Program-made: the position numbers and the translations under genes | NCBI GenBank assembly: GCA_910588745.1 | Contig: CAJURK010000016.1 | Location: 1 to 54,883, forward strand | Reading direction: 5' to 3' | Source: an uncultured Dorea sp. | GTDB taxonomy: Bacteria; Bacillota; Clostridia; Lachnospirales; Lachnospiraceae | Length of the DNA stretch: 54,883 nt | Part shown: in pieces, positions 16,760-25,785 of the stretch | Numbering within the stretch: position 1 is the stretch's first letter | Layout: every line of letters begins with the position of its first letter | Notes under the pieces: model-generated | Told to the model about the DNA's origin: nothing | Databases searched by the model: none | What the model saw: only the letters and a program-made list of their open reading frames with translations

Positions 16760-18604
16760 ATGCAGCCAAATCAAGCACAGGAAAGCGCCATCAGACATTT
16801 TAAAGGTCCCTGTATGGTGCTTGCGGGGCCAGGCTCCGGCAAGACCTTTACTATTGCCAGACGAATCTGTTATTTAATAGAGCATTATAAAGTAAGGCCA
16901 GAAAATATTCTGGTCATTACTTTTACTAAGGCGGCTTCCTATGAGATGCAGAACCGGTTTAAAACGCTGATGCAGGGAAGGAGTATGCCGGTGACGTTCG
17001 GAACATTTCACGGCGTATATTTTGGGATATTAAAATGGGCGTACCGCTTAAGTTCCGAAAATATTCTGACGGAAGCCGAAAAATACCAACTGCTGCGTCA
17101 GATTATTTCCTCGCCGGAGCTGGGATATGAACTGGAGATTTCCGACGAGCAGGAAGAACTGCAGGACTTGATTACGGAAATCAGCAACGTGAAGAACAGA
17201 GGCGTTTCCGTAGACAGATATGAATCCGCCCGCCACGGAGCCATGTTCGGAACAGTGTACAAGGCTTATGAGAAGCAGAGGAAAGCGCTGCGTAAGATTG
17301 ATTTCGATGATATGCTGCTGCTTTGCTATGATCTGTTTCGGCGTCGGGAGGATGTGTTAGCGCAGTGGCAGAAACGGTTCCGGTATATTTTGATCGATGA
17401 ATTTCAGGATGTGAACCAGATACAGTATGAAGTGGTCCGGATGCTTGCGTTTCCGGAGAACAATCTGTTTGTGGTGGGGGACGACGACCAGTCCATTTAC
17501 CGTTTCCGGGGCGCGAGTCCTGAGATCATGCTTGGATTCGGTAAAGACTATCCGGAGGCAAGAACGCTTCTTTTGGGCGTGAATTACCGTTCCAGCAGGA
17601 ATATTGTGAAGGGCGCGTTGAAAGTGATCGGCCATAACAGACAGAGGTTTGGGAAGAAGCTTTCTACGGAGAATAAAAAGGGTTCCTGCATTCATGTGCA
17701 GGAGGTAAAGGATTCCACAGAAGAGGGCCGGTATGTGATCCGGGCAGTGAAAGAACTAAAGGAAACGGGTTTGGATTACCACCAGATTGCAGTGCTGTAT
17801 CGAACCGGCAATGACGCAAGAGTCCTGACGGAACTTTTGATGGAGAACCAGATTCCATTTCAGGCAAAGGAGCAGGCGCAGAATATCTACGAGCATTTTG
17901 CGGTGAAAAAGCTGCTTAGCTATGTAAGGATGGCACAAGGAGACCGGAGCAGAAGGGTATTTCTGGATGTGATGAATGCGCCGAAGCGCTATATCAGCAG
18001 GGAGAGCCTTCAGAATCAGCAGGTTTCTTTTGAGGATTTGAGAAGATTTTATATGGATAAGAGCTGGATGCTGGATCGGATCGACCAGTTTGAATGGGAT
18101 ATTCAGATGTTAACGGGTCAGACGCCCTATGCGTCTATCCAATATATCCGCAGGCACATCGGCTATGACGATTATCTGAAAGAATATGCGAAGAGCAGAA
18201 AGATCAATGAAGAGGAATTATTCTCCCTGCTTGCGGAAGTAGAAGAACGGGCAAAGGAGTTTCCGGACGTTTTGCTGTGGTTTGCCTATATTGAAGAATA
18301 CACAAAAGCTTTGACGGAGCGGAAAAGCAGAAAAGCGAAAGAAGAGGAAGGAATCTGCCTGACGACTATGCACGGGGCGAAAGGGCTGGAGTTTGACACG
18401 GTATTTATTATTCAGAGCAACGAAGGCGTAATCCCTTATAAAAGAGCAAAGCTGGACGCGGAACTTGAGGAAGAGAGGAGGATGTTTTATGTAGCAATGA
18501 CTCGGGCGAAGAGGAAGCTTGTGATCAGTTATGTGAAAAATAAAAACGGCAAAGAGGCAGCTCCTTCCCGTTTTGTCTGTGAATTGCTTGACAGCCGGAA
18601 GTGA
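16760..18604 (+). CDS. UvrD/PcrA-like superfamily 1 DNA helicase
   Basis: 614 residues, shorter than PcrA/UvrD (about 720-740). Motifs in order: Q-motif NQAQESAIRHF, Walker A LAGPGSGKTFTIARRI (22-36), Ia ITFTKAASYEM, II RYILIDEFQDVNQIQYEV, III VGDDDQSIYRFRGA, IV LGVNYRSSRNIVKGA, V TTMHGAKGLEFDTVF, VI EEERRMFYVAMTRAKRKLVI. It is a complete SF1A helicase core lacking the long UvrD C-terminal tail. It probably works as a 3'-5' DNA helicase in repair or replication restart. It is 3 bases downstream of gltX and probably co-transcribed; the adjacent DUF1292 gene converges. Confidence 0.92.
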   Translation: MQPNQAQESAIRHFKGPCMVLAGPGSGKTFTIARRICYLIEHYKVRPENILVITFTKAASYEMQNRFKTLMQGRSMPVTFGTFHGVYFGILKWAYRLSSENILTEAEKYQLLRQIISSPELGYELEISDEQEELQDLITEISNVKNRGVSVDRYESARHGAMFGTVYKAYEKQRKALRKIDFDDMLLLCYDLFRRREDVLAQWQKRFRYILIDEFQDVNQIQYEVVRMLAFPENNLFVVGDDDQSIYRFRGASPEIMLGFGKDYPEARTLLLGVNYRSSRNIVKGALKVIGHNRQRFGKKLSTENKKGSCIHVQEVKDSTEEGRYVIRAVKELKETGLDYHQIAVLYRTGNDARVLTELLMENQIPFQAKEQAQNIYEHFAVKKLLSYVRMAQGDRSRRVFLDVMNAPKRYISRESLQNQQVSFEDLRRFYMDKSWMLDRIDQFEWDIQMLTGQTPYASIQYIRRHIGYDDYLKEYAKSRKINEEELFSLLAEVEERAKEFPDVLLWFAYIEEYTKALTERKSRKAKEEEGICLTTMHGAKGLEFDTVFIIQSNEGVIPYKRAKLDAELEEERRMFYVAMTRAKRKLVISYVKNKNGKEAAPSRFVCELLDSRK

Positions 18605-18611
18605 AACAAAA

Positions 18612-18905
18612 TTAATCCAGCTCTTCAAATTCCATAGTATCCAGCCATTCATCGAAGCCGTCGGAGGCAATCTCGTACTCCTCGTCGGTGTCGATTCGTT
18701 CAAGTTCCGGCTCGTCTTCGCCGCGGTCGATGTAGCGGTAGAGGTAGACGGTTCCCTCTAAAGATTCGTCCAGAGGAGCCAGGGCAATGTAGTCTCTGCC
18801 CGCGGCTGTATAAATGGTAAGGATCTCACATTCCAGTTCTTCGTCATTTTCCAGAGTCAGGGTTACCGTATCGAGGGATTCCAGTGCGTTTAATAATTCA
18901 TCCAT
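18612..18905 (-). CDS. DUF1292-family small acidic protein
   Basis: 97 residues from the second of two in-frame ATGs (the first, 18911, sits only one base after AAAGGAG; the second has a normal 7-base spacer). The sequence is DUF1292-like: a small beta-rich core (TVTLTLENDEELECEILTIY, IALAPLDESLEGTVYLYRY) with an acidic C-terminus (LDTMEFEELD). The family is common in Firmicutes and has no established biochemical role. It is transcribed alone, converging on the helicase gene 7 bases away. Confidence 0.88.
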   Translation of the reverse strand: MDELLNALESLDTVTLTLENDEELECEILTIYTAAGRDYIALAPLDESLEGTVYLYRYIDRGEDEPELERIDTDEEYEIASDGFDEWLDTMEFEELD

Positions 18906-18989
18906 GTTCATTCTCCTTTTTGAAATGTAGGTTTTCTGTCTATACTTTATCAGAGGAGCGGCAGTAAGTAAACAGTTATAATTTTTTTC

Positions 18990-19018
18990 TAGTCAAACAC
19001 TTTAAAATGTTGTAGAAT
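18990..19018 (+). promoter_or_regulatory. Candidate promoter ahead of the structured leader of the sugar-binding lipoprotein gene
   Basis: TAGTCA (18990-18995; four of six consensus bases) and TAGAAT (19013-19018) with a 17-base spacer. Transcription would start near 19025, just ahead of the leader hairpins. Confidence 0.35.
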
Positions 19019-19024
19019 AAATTT

Positions 19025-19112
19025 GTATACCCTAAGCGGACAAGGGGATACACGCCCCAATACCGCTTTTTGGCGGCTGACGGCATTTGGGGTAGGCAGG
19101 GAGGAAAGAACT
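19025..19112 (+). promoter_or_regulatory. Structured leader with possible attenuator, upstream of a sugar-binding lipoprotein gene
   Basis: The leader can form a long hairpin: AGCGG (19035-19039) with CCGCT (19063-19067), enclosing GGGG (19044-19047) with CCCC (19055-19058); the base is followed by TTTTT (19067-19071), as in an intrinsic terminator. Alternative pairings exclude it: CCGC (19063-19066) with GCGG (19073-19076), and a closing stem TACCCTAA (19028-19035) with TTGGGGTA (19087-19094). Two mutually exclusive folds before the start codon suggest transcription attenuation or a riboswitch. I do not recognise a known class. GGGAGG follows directly as the ribosome binding site. Confidence 0.45.
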
Positions 19113-20123
19113 ATGAAAAAGAAAGCATGGATTTTGATTGCTGCTTTGCTTATAGGTATTTTGGCCTTGTACGGCTGTAAGAAAGCAGTAGGGACGCCGG
19201 AGGACAATGCTGCGGCCGCGGAGGAAGATTCCGATACGGAAGGCGCAGAGGAAGAAGATACCGGCTATAAGTTTGGATTCAGTGCGATTGATATGGAGAA
19301 TCCATATTTTATTACATTGGAGAGCGCGATAAAGGAAATCCTAGATAAGGAAGACTATACGTTGATTACCAAGGATCCGGAGAGCGACCCGGAACTGCAG
19401 AATAAGCAGATATTGGAGATGATCGACGACGGGATCGACGCGATTTTTATCTGCCCGGTGAATTGGGTGGAGATTACGGAGGCTTTGGAGGCGCTGAAAG
19501 AAGCCGATGTGAAAATTATAAACGTAGATACCCAGGTGAAAGAGATGGGGTATGTGGATGCGTATATCGGTTCGGATAATCAGGAAGCCGGATATATCTG
19601 CGGGGAAGATTTGCTGGATAAATGCCCGGAGGGCGGGAAGATACTGATTCTGGAGTGTCCCACCCAGAATTCCATTAATGACAGGATAACCGGATTTGAG
19701 AAAGCAATTTCTTCCGCGGAAGCAGGGTTCGAGATTGTAGACAGGGCGGATACCAACGGGGAGTTTCAGAAAGCGTTGGAAATTACCCAGGAGATGTTAA
19801 AGGAATATAAAGATATCGATGTAATTATGTGCGGCAATGACCAAATCGCGGTGGGAGCTACTACGGCGGTAAACCTTGCCGGATTAAAGGATGTGATTAT
19901 TTACGGCGTGGACGGATCTCCGGATATAAAAAAAGAGCTTATGAAGCCGGATACGCAGATTGCCGGAACGGCGGCGCAGTCGCCCATCGGCATAGGAAAA
20001 GAAGCGGCAAAGACCGGAATTTCAATTCTGGATGGAGATGAATACGAAGAAGAGATTTATGAAGATGTGTTCATGATTAACGGTGATAATGTGAAAATGT
20101 ACGGAGCTGACGGATGGCAGTAA
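19113..20123 (+). CDS. Sugar-type ABC transporter substrate-binding lipoprotein (periplasmic-binding-protein-like)
   Basis: 336 residues. A lipoprotein signal peptide is clear (positive N-terminus, hydrophobic core, lipobox ALYGC with C22), then an acidic linker, then a type-1 periplasmic-binding fold as in the ribose/galactose-binding family: YKFGFSAIDMENPYFITLES, DAIFICPVNWVEITEALEAL, VDAYIGSDNQEAGYICGEDL, IDVIMCGNDQIAVGATTAV, VIIYGVDGSPDIKKEL. It binds an extracellular sugar or similar ligand. No permease or ATPase is adjacent, so it may feed a remote transporter or act as a sensor. It sits behind a possible attenuator leader. The GH13 pseudoenzyme gene starts 11 bases after the stop. Confidence 0.88.
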   Translation: MKKKAWILIAALLIGILALYGCKKAVGTPEDNAAAAEEDSDTEGAEEEDTGYKFGFSAIDMENPYFITLESAIKEILDKEDYTLITKDPESDPELQNKQILEMIDDGIDAIFICPVNWVEITEALEALKEADVKIINVDTQVKEMGYVDAYIGSDNQEAGYICGEDLLDKCPEGGKILILECPTQNSINDRITGFEKAISSAEAGFEIVDRADTNGEFQKALEITQEMLKEYKDIDVIMCGNDQIAVGATTAVNLAGLKDVIIYGVDGSPDIKKELMKPDTQIAGTAAQSPIGIGKEAAKTGISILDGDEYEEEIYEDVFMINGDNVKMYGADGWQ

Positions 20124-20133
20124 GGAGGAACAT

Positions 20134-21888
20134 ATGAAGCAGACACAGGGAACACCATTACCTCTTGGAGTAACAGGAACAGAGAAAGGGATGAATTTTG
20201 CAGTAGCAGTCCCGCGAGGAAAGGCGTGCGAACTCCTGTTATACCAGAAGGAGGGAGATGTCCCTGTTTTTTCTTGCCAGCTTGCCGAAGATACGGCCGC
20301 GGGAGAAGTGCGGTGCGTACAGGTGGAAGAGATCGGAGACGGGGGATATGAGTATCTTTACCGTATTGACGGAGAGACTTACATCGACCCTTATGCAAAA
20401 AAGCTTTCTCGCGTTAAAATGCGTGAGAAACAAAGAAATATGTCCGCTGGACAAGAAGACGTTCCGGGAAGAATATCGACGGGAGCGGCGCGGATTGGCG
20501 CAAGCATTCCGGTACGCCGGGGAGAACTTGTGCGGGATCGGTATGACTGGGAAGGGGACGAGCCTCTGGCGATTCCTATGAATCGGGTGGTTGCTTACAG
20601 TCTGCATGTAAGAGGCTTTACGAAGCATGCCTCGTCAAAAGTGAAGCATAAGGGAACCTTTCAGGGCGTGATAGAGAAGCTTCCTTATCTGACAGAACTT
20701 GGCGTAAATCAGATTCACTGCATGCCGGTGTATGAATTTGAAGAGTATACAAGGACTGTGACGAATTACTGGGGATACGGTCCGGGATATTATTTTGCGC
20801 CTAAGAAAAGCTACGCCGCGTCCGGCGATGCAGTAGAGGAACTAAAGGATCTAATAAAAGCCTGCCACAAGGCGGGCGTCGAGGTGGTGCTGGAGATGCC
20901 CTTTGACGGCGGGGTCTCGCGGCAGATGATGGAAGAATGCCTCCGCTATTATCGGATGGAGTATCACGTGGACGGATTTATTTTAAATCCCGGGGTAGCT
21001 CCGATGGATATCATTTACGAGGACCCGGTTCTTAAGACGACGAAGATTCTTACCCATAGGGAAGATTTTCAAAATACCATGCGGAGGTTCTTAAAAGGCG
21101 ACGAAGGCATGGTAGGCGGAGTGATATATTGGCTGAACCATCATACCAATGAGACGTATAATTATATGACCAGCCAGAATGGCTTTACGCTGAACGACCT
21201 GGTTTCCTACGATAGAAAACACAACGAGGCAAACGGCGAGAATAACCAGGACGGTCCGGACTGCAATTATAGCTGGAACTGCGGGGCGGAGGGGCCGAGC
21301 CGGAAGAAAACGGTGAACGAACTGAGAAAGAATCAGATACGCAACGCGTTTCTTTTGCTCTTGTTTGCGCAGGGAACGCCTTGTATTTTGGCCGGAGATG
21401 AGTTTGGGAATACCCAGAAGGGAAATAATAATGTTTATTGCCAGGATAATGCCACTTCCTGGCTGGATTGGAGCAAATTAAAGAAACAGCCGGAAACTTT
21501 TGAACTGGTAAAGAATTTGATTGCGCTCAGAAAGGCGCATCCGGTATTTATGCAGGAGGAGCCGCTGCGGGGGCTGGATTCCGCAAGGTGCGGGGTTCCG
21601 GATGTTTCCTACCATGGAAAATATGCATGGCGCACGCCGGACGAGTTCAGCAGCAGGCAGCTTGGGGTGTATTACTGCGGCGCGGCAGCGGGAGACGAGG
21701 ATTATTTTATAATATATAACATGCATTGGCTGGCTCATTCCTTTGCGCTGCCGGCGCTTTCCGGTAAGAGAAAATGGCATGTGATTGTCTCCACAAAGGA
21801 AGGGATATTAAAAGAGCCGGAGCTTCTTGAGAATCAGCACGATACCGTAGTAGCGGAGCGTACGATATTGATTTTGGCAGGCCGGTAA
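20134..21888 (+). CDS. GH13 isoamylase/GlgX-like protein with all catalytic residues replaced (pseudoenzyme)
   Basis: 584 residues. N-terminal CBM48-like region (GTPLPLGVTGTEKGMNFAV) and a GH13 barrel plainly related to isoamylase/GlgX: NYWGYGPGYYFAPKKSY, EDPVLKTTKIL, GFTLNDLVSYDRKHNEANG and GTPCILAGDEFGNTQKGNNN. The catalytic positions are lost. Region II reads VDGFILNPG where the family has VDGFRFDLA (nucleophile Asp becomes N285, its Arg becomes I283). Region III reads KILTHRED, placing H308 where the acid/base Glu belongs. Region IV reads TSQNG where TxHDG is expected (Asp becomes N349). Glycosidase activity is therefore not expected; a glycan-binding or regulatory role is possible. A strong AGGAGG site precedes it, 11 bases after the sugar-binding lipoprotein gene. 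Confidence 0.87.
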   Translation: MKQTQGTPLPLGVTGTEKGMNFAVAVPRGKACELLLYQKEGDVPVFSCQLAEDTAAGEVRCVQVEEIGDGGYEYLYRIDGETYIDPYAKKLSRVKMREKQRNMSAGQEDVPGRISTGAARIGASIPVRRGELVRDRYDWEGDEPLAIPMNRVVAYSLHVRGFTKHASSKVKHKGTFQGVIEKLPYLTELGVNQIHCMPVYEFEEYTRTVTNYWGYGPGYYFAPKKSYAASGDAVEELKDLIKACHKAGVEVVLEMPFDGGVSRQMMEECLRYYRMEYHVDGFILNPGVAPMDIIYEDPVLKTTKILTHREDFQNTMRRFLKGDEGMVGGVIYWLNHHTNETYNYMTSQNGFTLNDLVSYDRKHNEANGENNQDGPDCNYSWNCGAEGPSRKKTVNELRKNQIRNAFLLLLFAQGTPCILAGDEFGNTQKGNNNVYCQDNATSWLDWSKLKKQPETFELVKNLIALRKAHPVFMQEEPLRGLDSARCGVPDVSYHGKYAWRTPDEFSSRQLGVYYCGAAAGDEDYFIIYNMHWLAHSFALPALSGKRKWHVIVSTKEGILKEPELLENQHDTVVAERTILILAGR

Positions 21889-21902
21889 TTAGGGAGCGCG
21901 TT

Positions 21903-22562
21903 ATGGGAGATACAATGGAGAGAAAAGACGGGCTTACGACATTTCAGCTAAAGGTTCTGGCAATTATATCGATGCTTGCAGACCATGTGGGCGCGGTTCT
22001 GTATCCAGAAGCAGTCTGGCTTCGCTATGCGGGAAGGCTGGCGTTTCCGATTTTCTGCTTTCTGCTGGTGGAAGGATATTATCATACGGGGAATGTGGCA
22101 AAATATATGGCAAGGCTTGGCATATTCGCGCTGATCTCGGAAATTCCGTTTGATCTGGCTTTTCATCAGACCCTTTGGTTTCCGGCAAAGCAGAATGTAT
22201 TTGTGACGCTGTTTATCGGGCTTGGGATGCTGTGGGGACTTGAGAGGGAGAGAGAACGGATCATAAGAGTCGGGATCGTGCTTCTTTCCATGTGGGCGGC
22301 GGAATTTCTTTGTTGTGATTATGGGTTTATGGGCGTTTTATTGATTGCCGTTTTTGGAGTAACGAGAGGAAAGAATACCGCGCGGTACTTAGCGGGAGCC
22401 GTATGGAACGTTTTCTGGCCGAGCAGAATCCAGACGGCGGGAGCCTTAGCGATGCTGCCCATAGCTTTATATAACGGGCAAAAGGGGAGAAGTATGAAAT
22501 TTTTTTTCTATCTCTTTTATCCGGTTCATTTATTCATATTATATGTTGCGGCGAATAGGTAG
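21903..22562 (+). CDS. TraX-family integral membrane protein
   Basis: 219 residues, six to seven hydrophobic segments. The TraX-like start is TTFQLKVLAIISMLADHVG, then WLRYAGRLAFPIFCFLLVEGY and GIFALISEIPFDLAF. TraX is known as an F-pilin N-acetylase, but chromosomal homologues in Firmicutes are of unknown substrate and are probably acyltransferase-like membrane proteins. AGGGAG lies 6 bases ahead of the ATG at 21903; a second ATG is at 21915. It follows the GH13 gene by 14 bases, so co-transcription is likely. Confidence 0.88.
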   Translation: MGDTMERKDGLTTFQLKVLAIISMLADHVGAVLYPEAVWLRYAGRLAFPIFCFLLVEGYYHTGNVAKYMARLGIFALISEIPFDLAFHQTLWFPAKQNVFVTLFIGLGMLWGLERERERIIRVGIVLLSMWAAEFLCCDYGFMGVLLIAVFGVTRGKNTARYLAGAVWNVFWPSRIQTAGALAMLPIALYNGQKGRSMKFFFYLFYPVHLFILYVAANR

Positions 22563-22634
22563 GTTTCATGCAGAGGCTGCAGAGGGGGTTCTGAAAGGGA
22601 ATCTGCGGCGGACTGTAAGAAAAGAGGTTGTAGT

Positions 22635-23249
22635 ATGAAGGCGTTGGAACATCTGCGAACGATTAACCATCATAAATTTTTAGTCATGAAAGGCTGCTTT
22701 CAGGTAGGCTTATATAAGCAGGGGCTGCTCCATGATTTATCGAAATACGCCCCGTCGGAATTTTTAGTGGGATGTAAATATTTCCAAGGAGACAGAAGTC
22801 CGAACAATGCAGAGCGGGAGGCTACAGGCGTTTCTACTGCCTGGCTGCACCATAAAGGGCGAAATAAGCACCATTACGAATACTGGATTGACTATACCAC
22901 AGAGAAGGAACATCTTCTTACGGGTACCAAAATGCCTACCAGATATGTGATCGAGATGTTTATGGATCGGGTGGCGGCTTCTAAGACTTATCAGAAAGAA
23001 CATTATAAGGATTGCCACCCTTTGGAATACTACGAACACGGAGCGGCGAAGCTCGGAAATATGGTACATAAGGATACGGCGGCGCTTCTTCATCATCTGC
23101 TGAAAATGCTGGCGGAGCAGGGGGAAGAGAGAACATTTTCCTATATTCGCACAATTGTGCTAAAGGCCAAGGGCAGGCGGAGGCCAGTCCGGAGACCGAG
23201 TATGAAAAGGATGCCGAGAAGACGGCAGATTTGTCCAAATAGGGATTAA
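22635..23249 (+). CDS. DUF5662-family protein with possible C-terminal frameshift
   Basis: 204 residues as read. The body (residues ~1-175) matches the DUF5662 type, a small helical, His-rich family with an HD-like LLHDLSKYAPSEF and later HHKGRNKHHYEYWIDY, suggesting metal binding as in HD-domain hydrolases; the reaction is unknown. From KAKG onward the read frame gives a very basic tail (RRRPVRRPSMKRMPRRRQ). The +1 frame instead gives an acidic, ordinary tail (QAEASPETEYEKDAEKTADL) ending at a stop at 23240-23242. Either a base has been lost in the GGG run near 23171, or the tail is unimportant. AGAGG precedes the ATG. Confidence 0.78.
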   Translation: MKALEHLRTINHHKFLVMKGCFQVGLYKQGLLHDLSKYAPSEFLVGCKYFQGDRSPNNAEREATGVSTAWLHHKGRNKHHYEYWIDYTTEKEHLLTGTKMPTRYVIEMFMDRVAASKTYQKEHYKDCHPLEYYEHGAAKLGNMVHKDTAALLHHLLKMLAEQGEERTFSYIRTIVLKAKGRRRPVRRPSMKRMPRRRQICPNRD

Positions 23250-23411
23250 CATGAGCGGCTGTACGGAAGGATTTCAGTGCGGCCGCTTGTGAGTATGCGC
23301 CCGGCATGGGCGTAATCTACGTAACATGCCCTAATAGCGGGAAGCGTACGGCCAAGAGCAAGGCGCTGACGGGATATGATCAGCGTAGGATGTGAAAATA
23401 GGAGGAGCGGC

Positions 23412-24119
23412 ATGCGATTTGTAATTGAGCATTTATCGAAACGTTTTGAGAAAAAAGAGGTTTTAAAGGATATAGATTTTACATTTGAAGAAGGGAAAAT
23501 TTATGGCCTTTTGGGGCGCAACGGCGCCGGGAAAACGACCTTGTTTAATTGTATTAACAGGGATATCCGAAGCGACGGGGGAAGTTTTTATCTGGAGACG
23601 GAGGAAGGAAAGAGAGGGATTAAGGCAGAGGATGTCGGTTATGTACTTTCTACGCCTACGGTGCCGGAATTTCTGACAGGAAGGGAATTTTTGAAGTTTT
23701 TTACCGATATTAATGAACCGTCGATTCAGAATCTTAAGCCGCTGGATGAGTATTTTGATTATATGAGTATCGCGGCGGAGGACCGGGATAAGCTTCTAAA
23801 GGATTATTCCCATGGAATGAAGAATAAGATGCAGATGCTGGTGAATATCATTGCAAAACCGAACCTTCTTCTTCTGGATGAGCCGCTGACTTCTCTGGAT
23901 GTGGTGGTAGCGGAGGAAATGAAAGCGCTGCTGCGTTCTTTGAAGGATGGGAGGATTACGATTTTTTCTACGCATATTATGGATCTGGCCTTAGATCTTT
24001 GCGACGAGATCGTTCTTTTGAACCATGGGGAGCTGGAAGTAGTAGAAAAGAGTAACTTAGACAGCCACGGGTTCCGGGATAAGATCATTGCCGTGCTTAG
24101 GGAGGAAGAACATGAATAA
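23412..24119 (+). CDS. ABC transporter ATP-binding protein (exporter type)
   Basis: 235 residues. Walker A GRNGAGKTT (35-43), signature-like YSHGMKNKMQM in place of LSGGQ (as is usual in ABC-2 type exporters), Walker B LLLLDEPLTSLD and switch His in FSTHIMD. It powers the membrane protein encoded next. ATG 23412 follows AGGAGG; upstream in-frame codons are poorly placed. The downstream permease ATG (24112) overlaps this stop by 8 bases. Confidence 0.93.
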   Translation: MRFVIEHLSKRFEKKEVLKDIDFTFEEGKIYGLLGRNGAGKTTLFNCINRDIRSDGGSFYLETEEGKRGIKAEDVGYVLSTPTVPEFLTGREFLKFFTDINEPSIQNLKPLDEYFDYMSIAAEDRDKLLKDYSHGMKNKMQMLVNIIAKPNLLLLDEPLTSLDVVVAEEMKALLRSLKDGRITIFSTHIMDLALDLCDEIVLLNHGELEVVEKSNLDSHGFRDKIIAVLREEEHE

Positions 24120-25683
24120 GACGTTAAGATTATCCTTTTCGCTGAAAAACACATACCGCGTTAACAGCATTCTTTACTCCTTAAAACAGATACCGCTTGT
24201 AAAGAAACTTTTGCCGGATACCCTGTATCAGGAGAGAGGGTTAAAGGTCTTTGCAAATATTCTTTCGGTTTTGTGGGAAATCGTTACCGCATTCTTAGGG
24301 AAGCTTCTCTATCTTGGACTCATGGTGTTTGGGGCGGGAAAATTGTACCGGGAGGCAGCGGATACACAGTTATTTCTCCATATCCTGCTGTTTCTGACGG
24401 TGTTGGGCGGATTTGGGAATACGAAGATGTTCGACCCGTCGAAAGACAAGTATTATGCGATAATCCTGATGCGCATGAATGCAAGGGAGTATACGCTGGT
24501 CAATTATACATATGCGATTTTGAGGGTGCTTGCGGGATTCCTTCCATTTACTATTTTGTTTGGGAGAGCGGAAGGTCTGCCGCTGTGGCTGTGCCTGGCG
24601 CTGCCGTTTTCTATAGCGGGGTGTAAGACGGCTATTGCGGCATGGTGCTTATGGAAGTATGAAAGGCGGGGGGAGGTATACAATGAGAGCAGGTTGAACA
24701 AATATATATGGATTGGTTTCGGACTGCTGCTGGGAACAGCTTACGGCCTCCCAGCGCTGGGGTGGATGGTTCCAGTGAAGATAGGAGCCTGCCTGATGCT
24801 ATGTTTTATTCCGGCGGGAGTGGCCGGGATCAGGAAGATCTGTTCTTTCCCCCTATACCGGGAGGTTCATCAGGAGCTGCTTAGCCAGCAGACAAATCAG
24901 ATGGATACTGCCGCGCAGGTTACGAAAGCCGGAGTGGAAAAGAAAATTTCTGCGGATACATCTATTACCAGCGGCAGAAAGGGTTTTGAATATCTAAATG
25001 AACTGTTTATTAAGCGGCATAGGAGGATTTTGTGGAGTTCCACAGAGAAAATTATATATGTGTGTATGGCTCTTGCGGCAGGGGCGGCACTGCTTCTTTA
25101 TCTGAAGCCGGAGATAAAGCCTGGGGCAAATAAGCTGGTGAGCAACTGCCTGCCCTATTTTACATTTATTATGTACGCGATTAACCGGGGAACCGGGTTT
25201 ACGCAGGCGTTGTTTATGAATTGCGACCACAGCCTGCTGACTTATTCCTTTTACAAGGAGCCGGGATGCATCCTAAAGCTGTTTCAGATCCGACTGCGGG
25301 AGATTATGAAGATCAATGCGGTTCCCGGGCTGGTGATCGGCTGCGGGCTGGCGTTAGTGCTTTATGTATCCGGCGGAGCGGCAGGCTGGATGGATTATGG
25401 GATTCTGGTGGTTTCTGTGGTGAGTATGAGTTTGTTTTTCTCTGTGCATTACCTGGTTGTTTATTATCTTCTGCAGCCTTATAATGCGGAAACAGAAATA
25501 AAAAGCGGGATGTATCGGGTGGTTATGAGCATTACCTATTTTGTTTGTTTTTTTATGATGCAGCTGCGGATGCCGGTCATGCTGTTTGGCAGCATGACAA
25601 TTGTATTTTGTGTGGTTTATTGTATTGCGGCTTGTGTTCTGGTATATCGGCTGGCGCCGAAGACTTTTAAATTGAGGGCGTAA
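24112..25683 (+). CDS. ABC transporter permease of the exporter pair
   Basis: 523 residues with roughly 10-12 hydrophobic segments in two blocks separated by a charged region (~265-310: QQTNQMDTAAQVTKAGVEKK). It is the membrane partner of the ATPase encoded just upstream; the genes overlap by 8 bases with GGAGGAAGAAC before the ATG. No substrate-specific motif is recognised; lantibiotic-immunity, multidrug or lipid export are all possible. The long loop between the halves and the absence of an adjacent regulator give no further clue. Confidence 0.85.
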   Translation: MNKTLRLSFSLKNTYRVNSILYSLKQIPLVKKLLPDTLYQERGLKVFANILSVLWEIVTAFLGKLLYLGLMVFGAGKLYREAADTQLFLHILLFLTVLGGFGNTKMFDPSKDKYYAIILMRMNAREYTLVNYTYAILRVLAGFLPFTILFGRAEGLPLWLCLALPFSIAGCKTAIAAWCLWKYERRGEVYNESRLNKYIWIGFGLLLGTAYGLPALGWMVPVKIGACLMLCFIPAGVAGIRKICSFPLYREVHQELLSQQTNQMDTAAQVTKAGVEKKISADTSITSGRKGFEYLNELFIKRHRRILWSSTEKIIYVCMALAAGAALLLYLKPEIKPGANKLVSNCLPYFTFIMYAINRGTGFTQALFMNCDHSLLTYSFYKEPGCILKLFQIRLREIMKINAVPGLVIGCGLALVLYVSGGAAGWMDYGILVVSVVSMSLFFSVHYLVVYYLLQPYNAETEIKSGMYRVVMSITYFVCFFMMQLRMPVMLFGSMTIVFCVVYCIAACVLVYRLAPKTFKLRA

Positions 25684-25785
25684 GGGTTTTATTCCGGATC
25701 ATTTGATTTGAATGGAAGACAGCGGCGATACTATTTTTAACTTGTGCGTAGGAAGTTTTCAGGAAATACAAGGAGGGATAAACGG

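Noticed and set aside
16210..16761. 183-codon minus-strand frame opposite gltX
   Set aside because: Shadow frame; gltX is unambiguous on the plus strand.
23250..23411. Small gene or RNA between the DUF5662 and ABC transporter genes
   Set aside because: Several short inverted matches (GGCATG/CATGCC) exist, but no consistent fold, reading frame or promoter could be supported.
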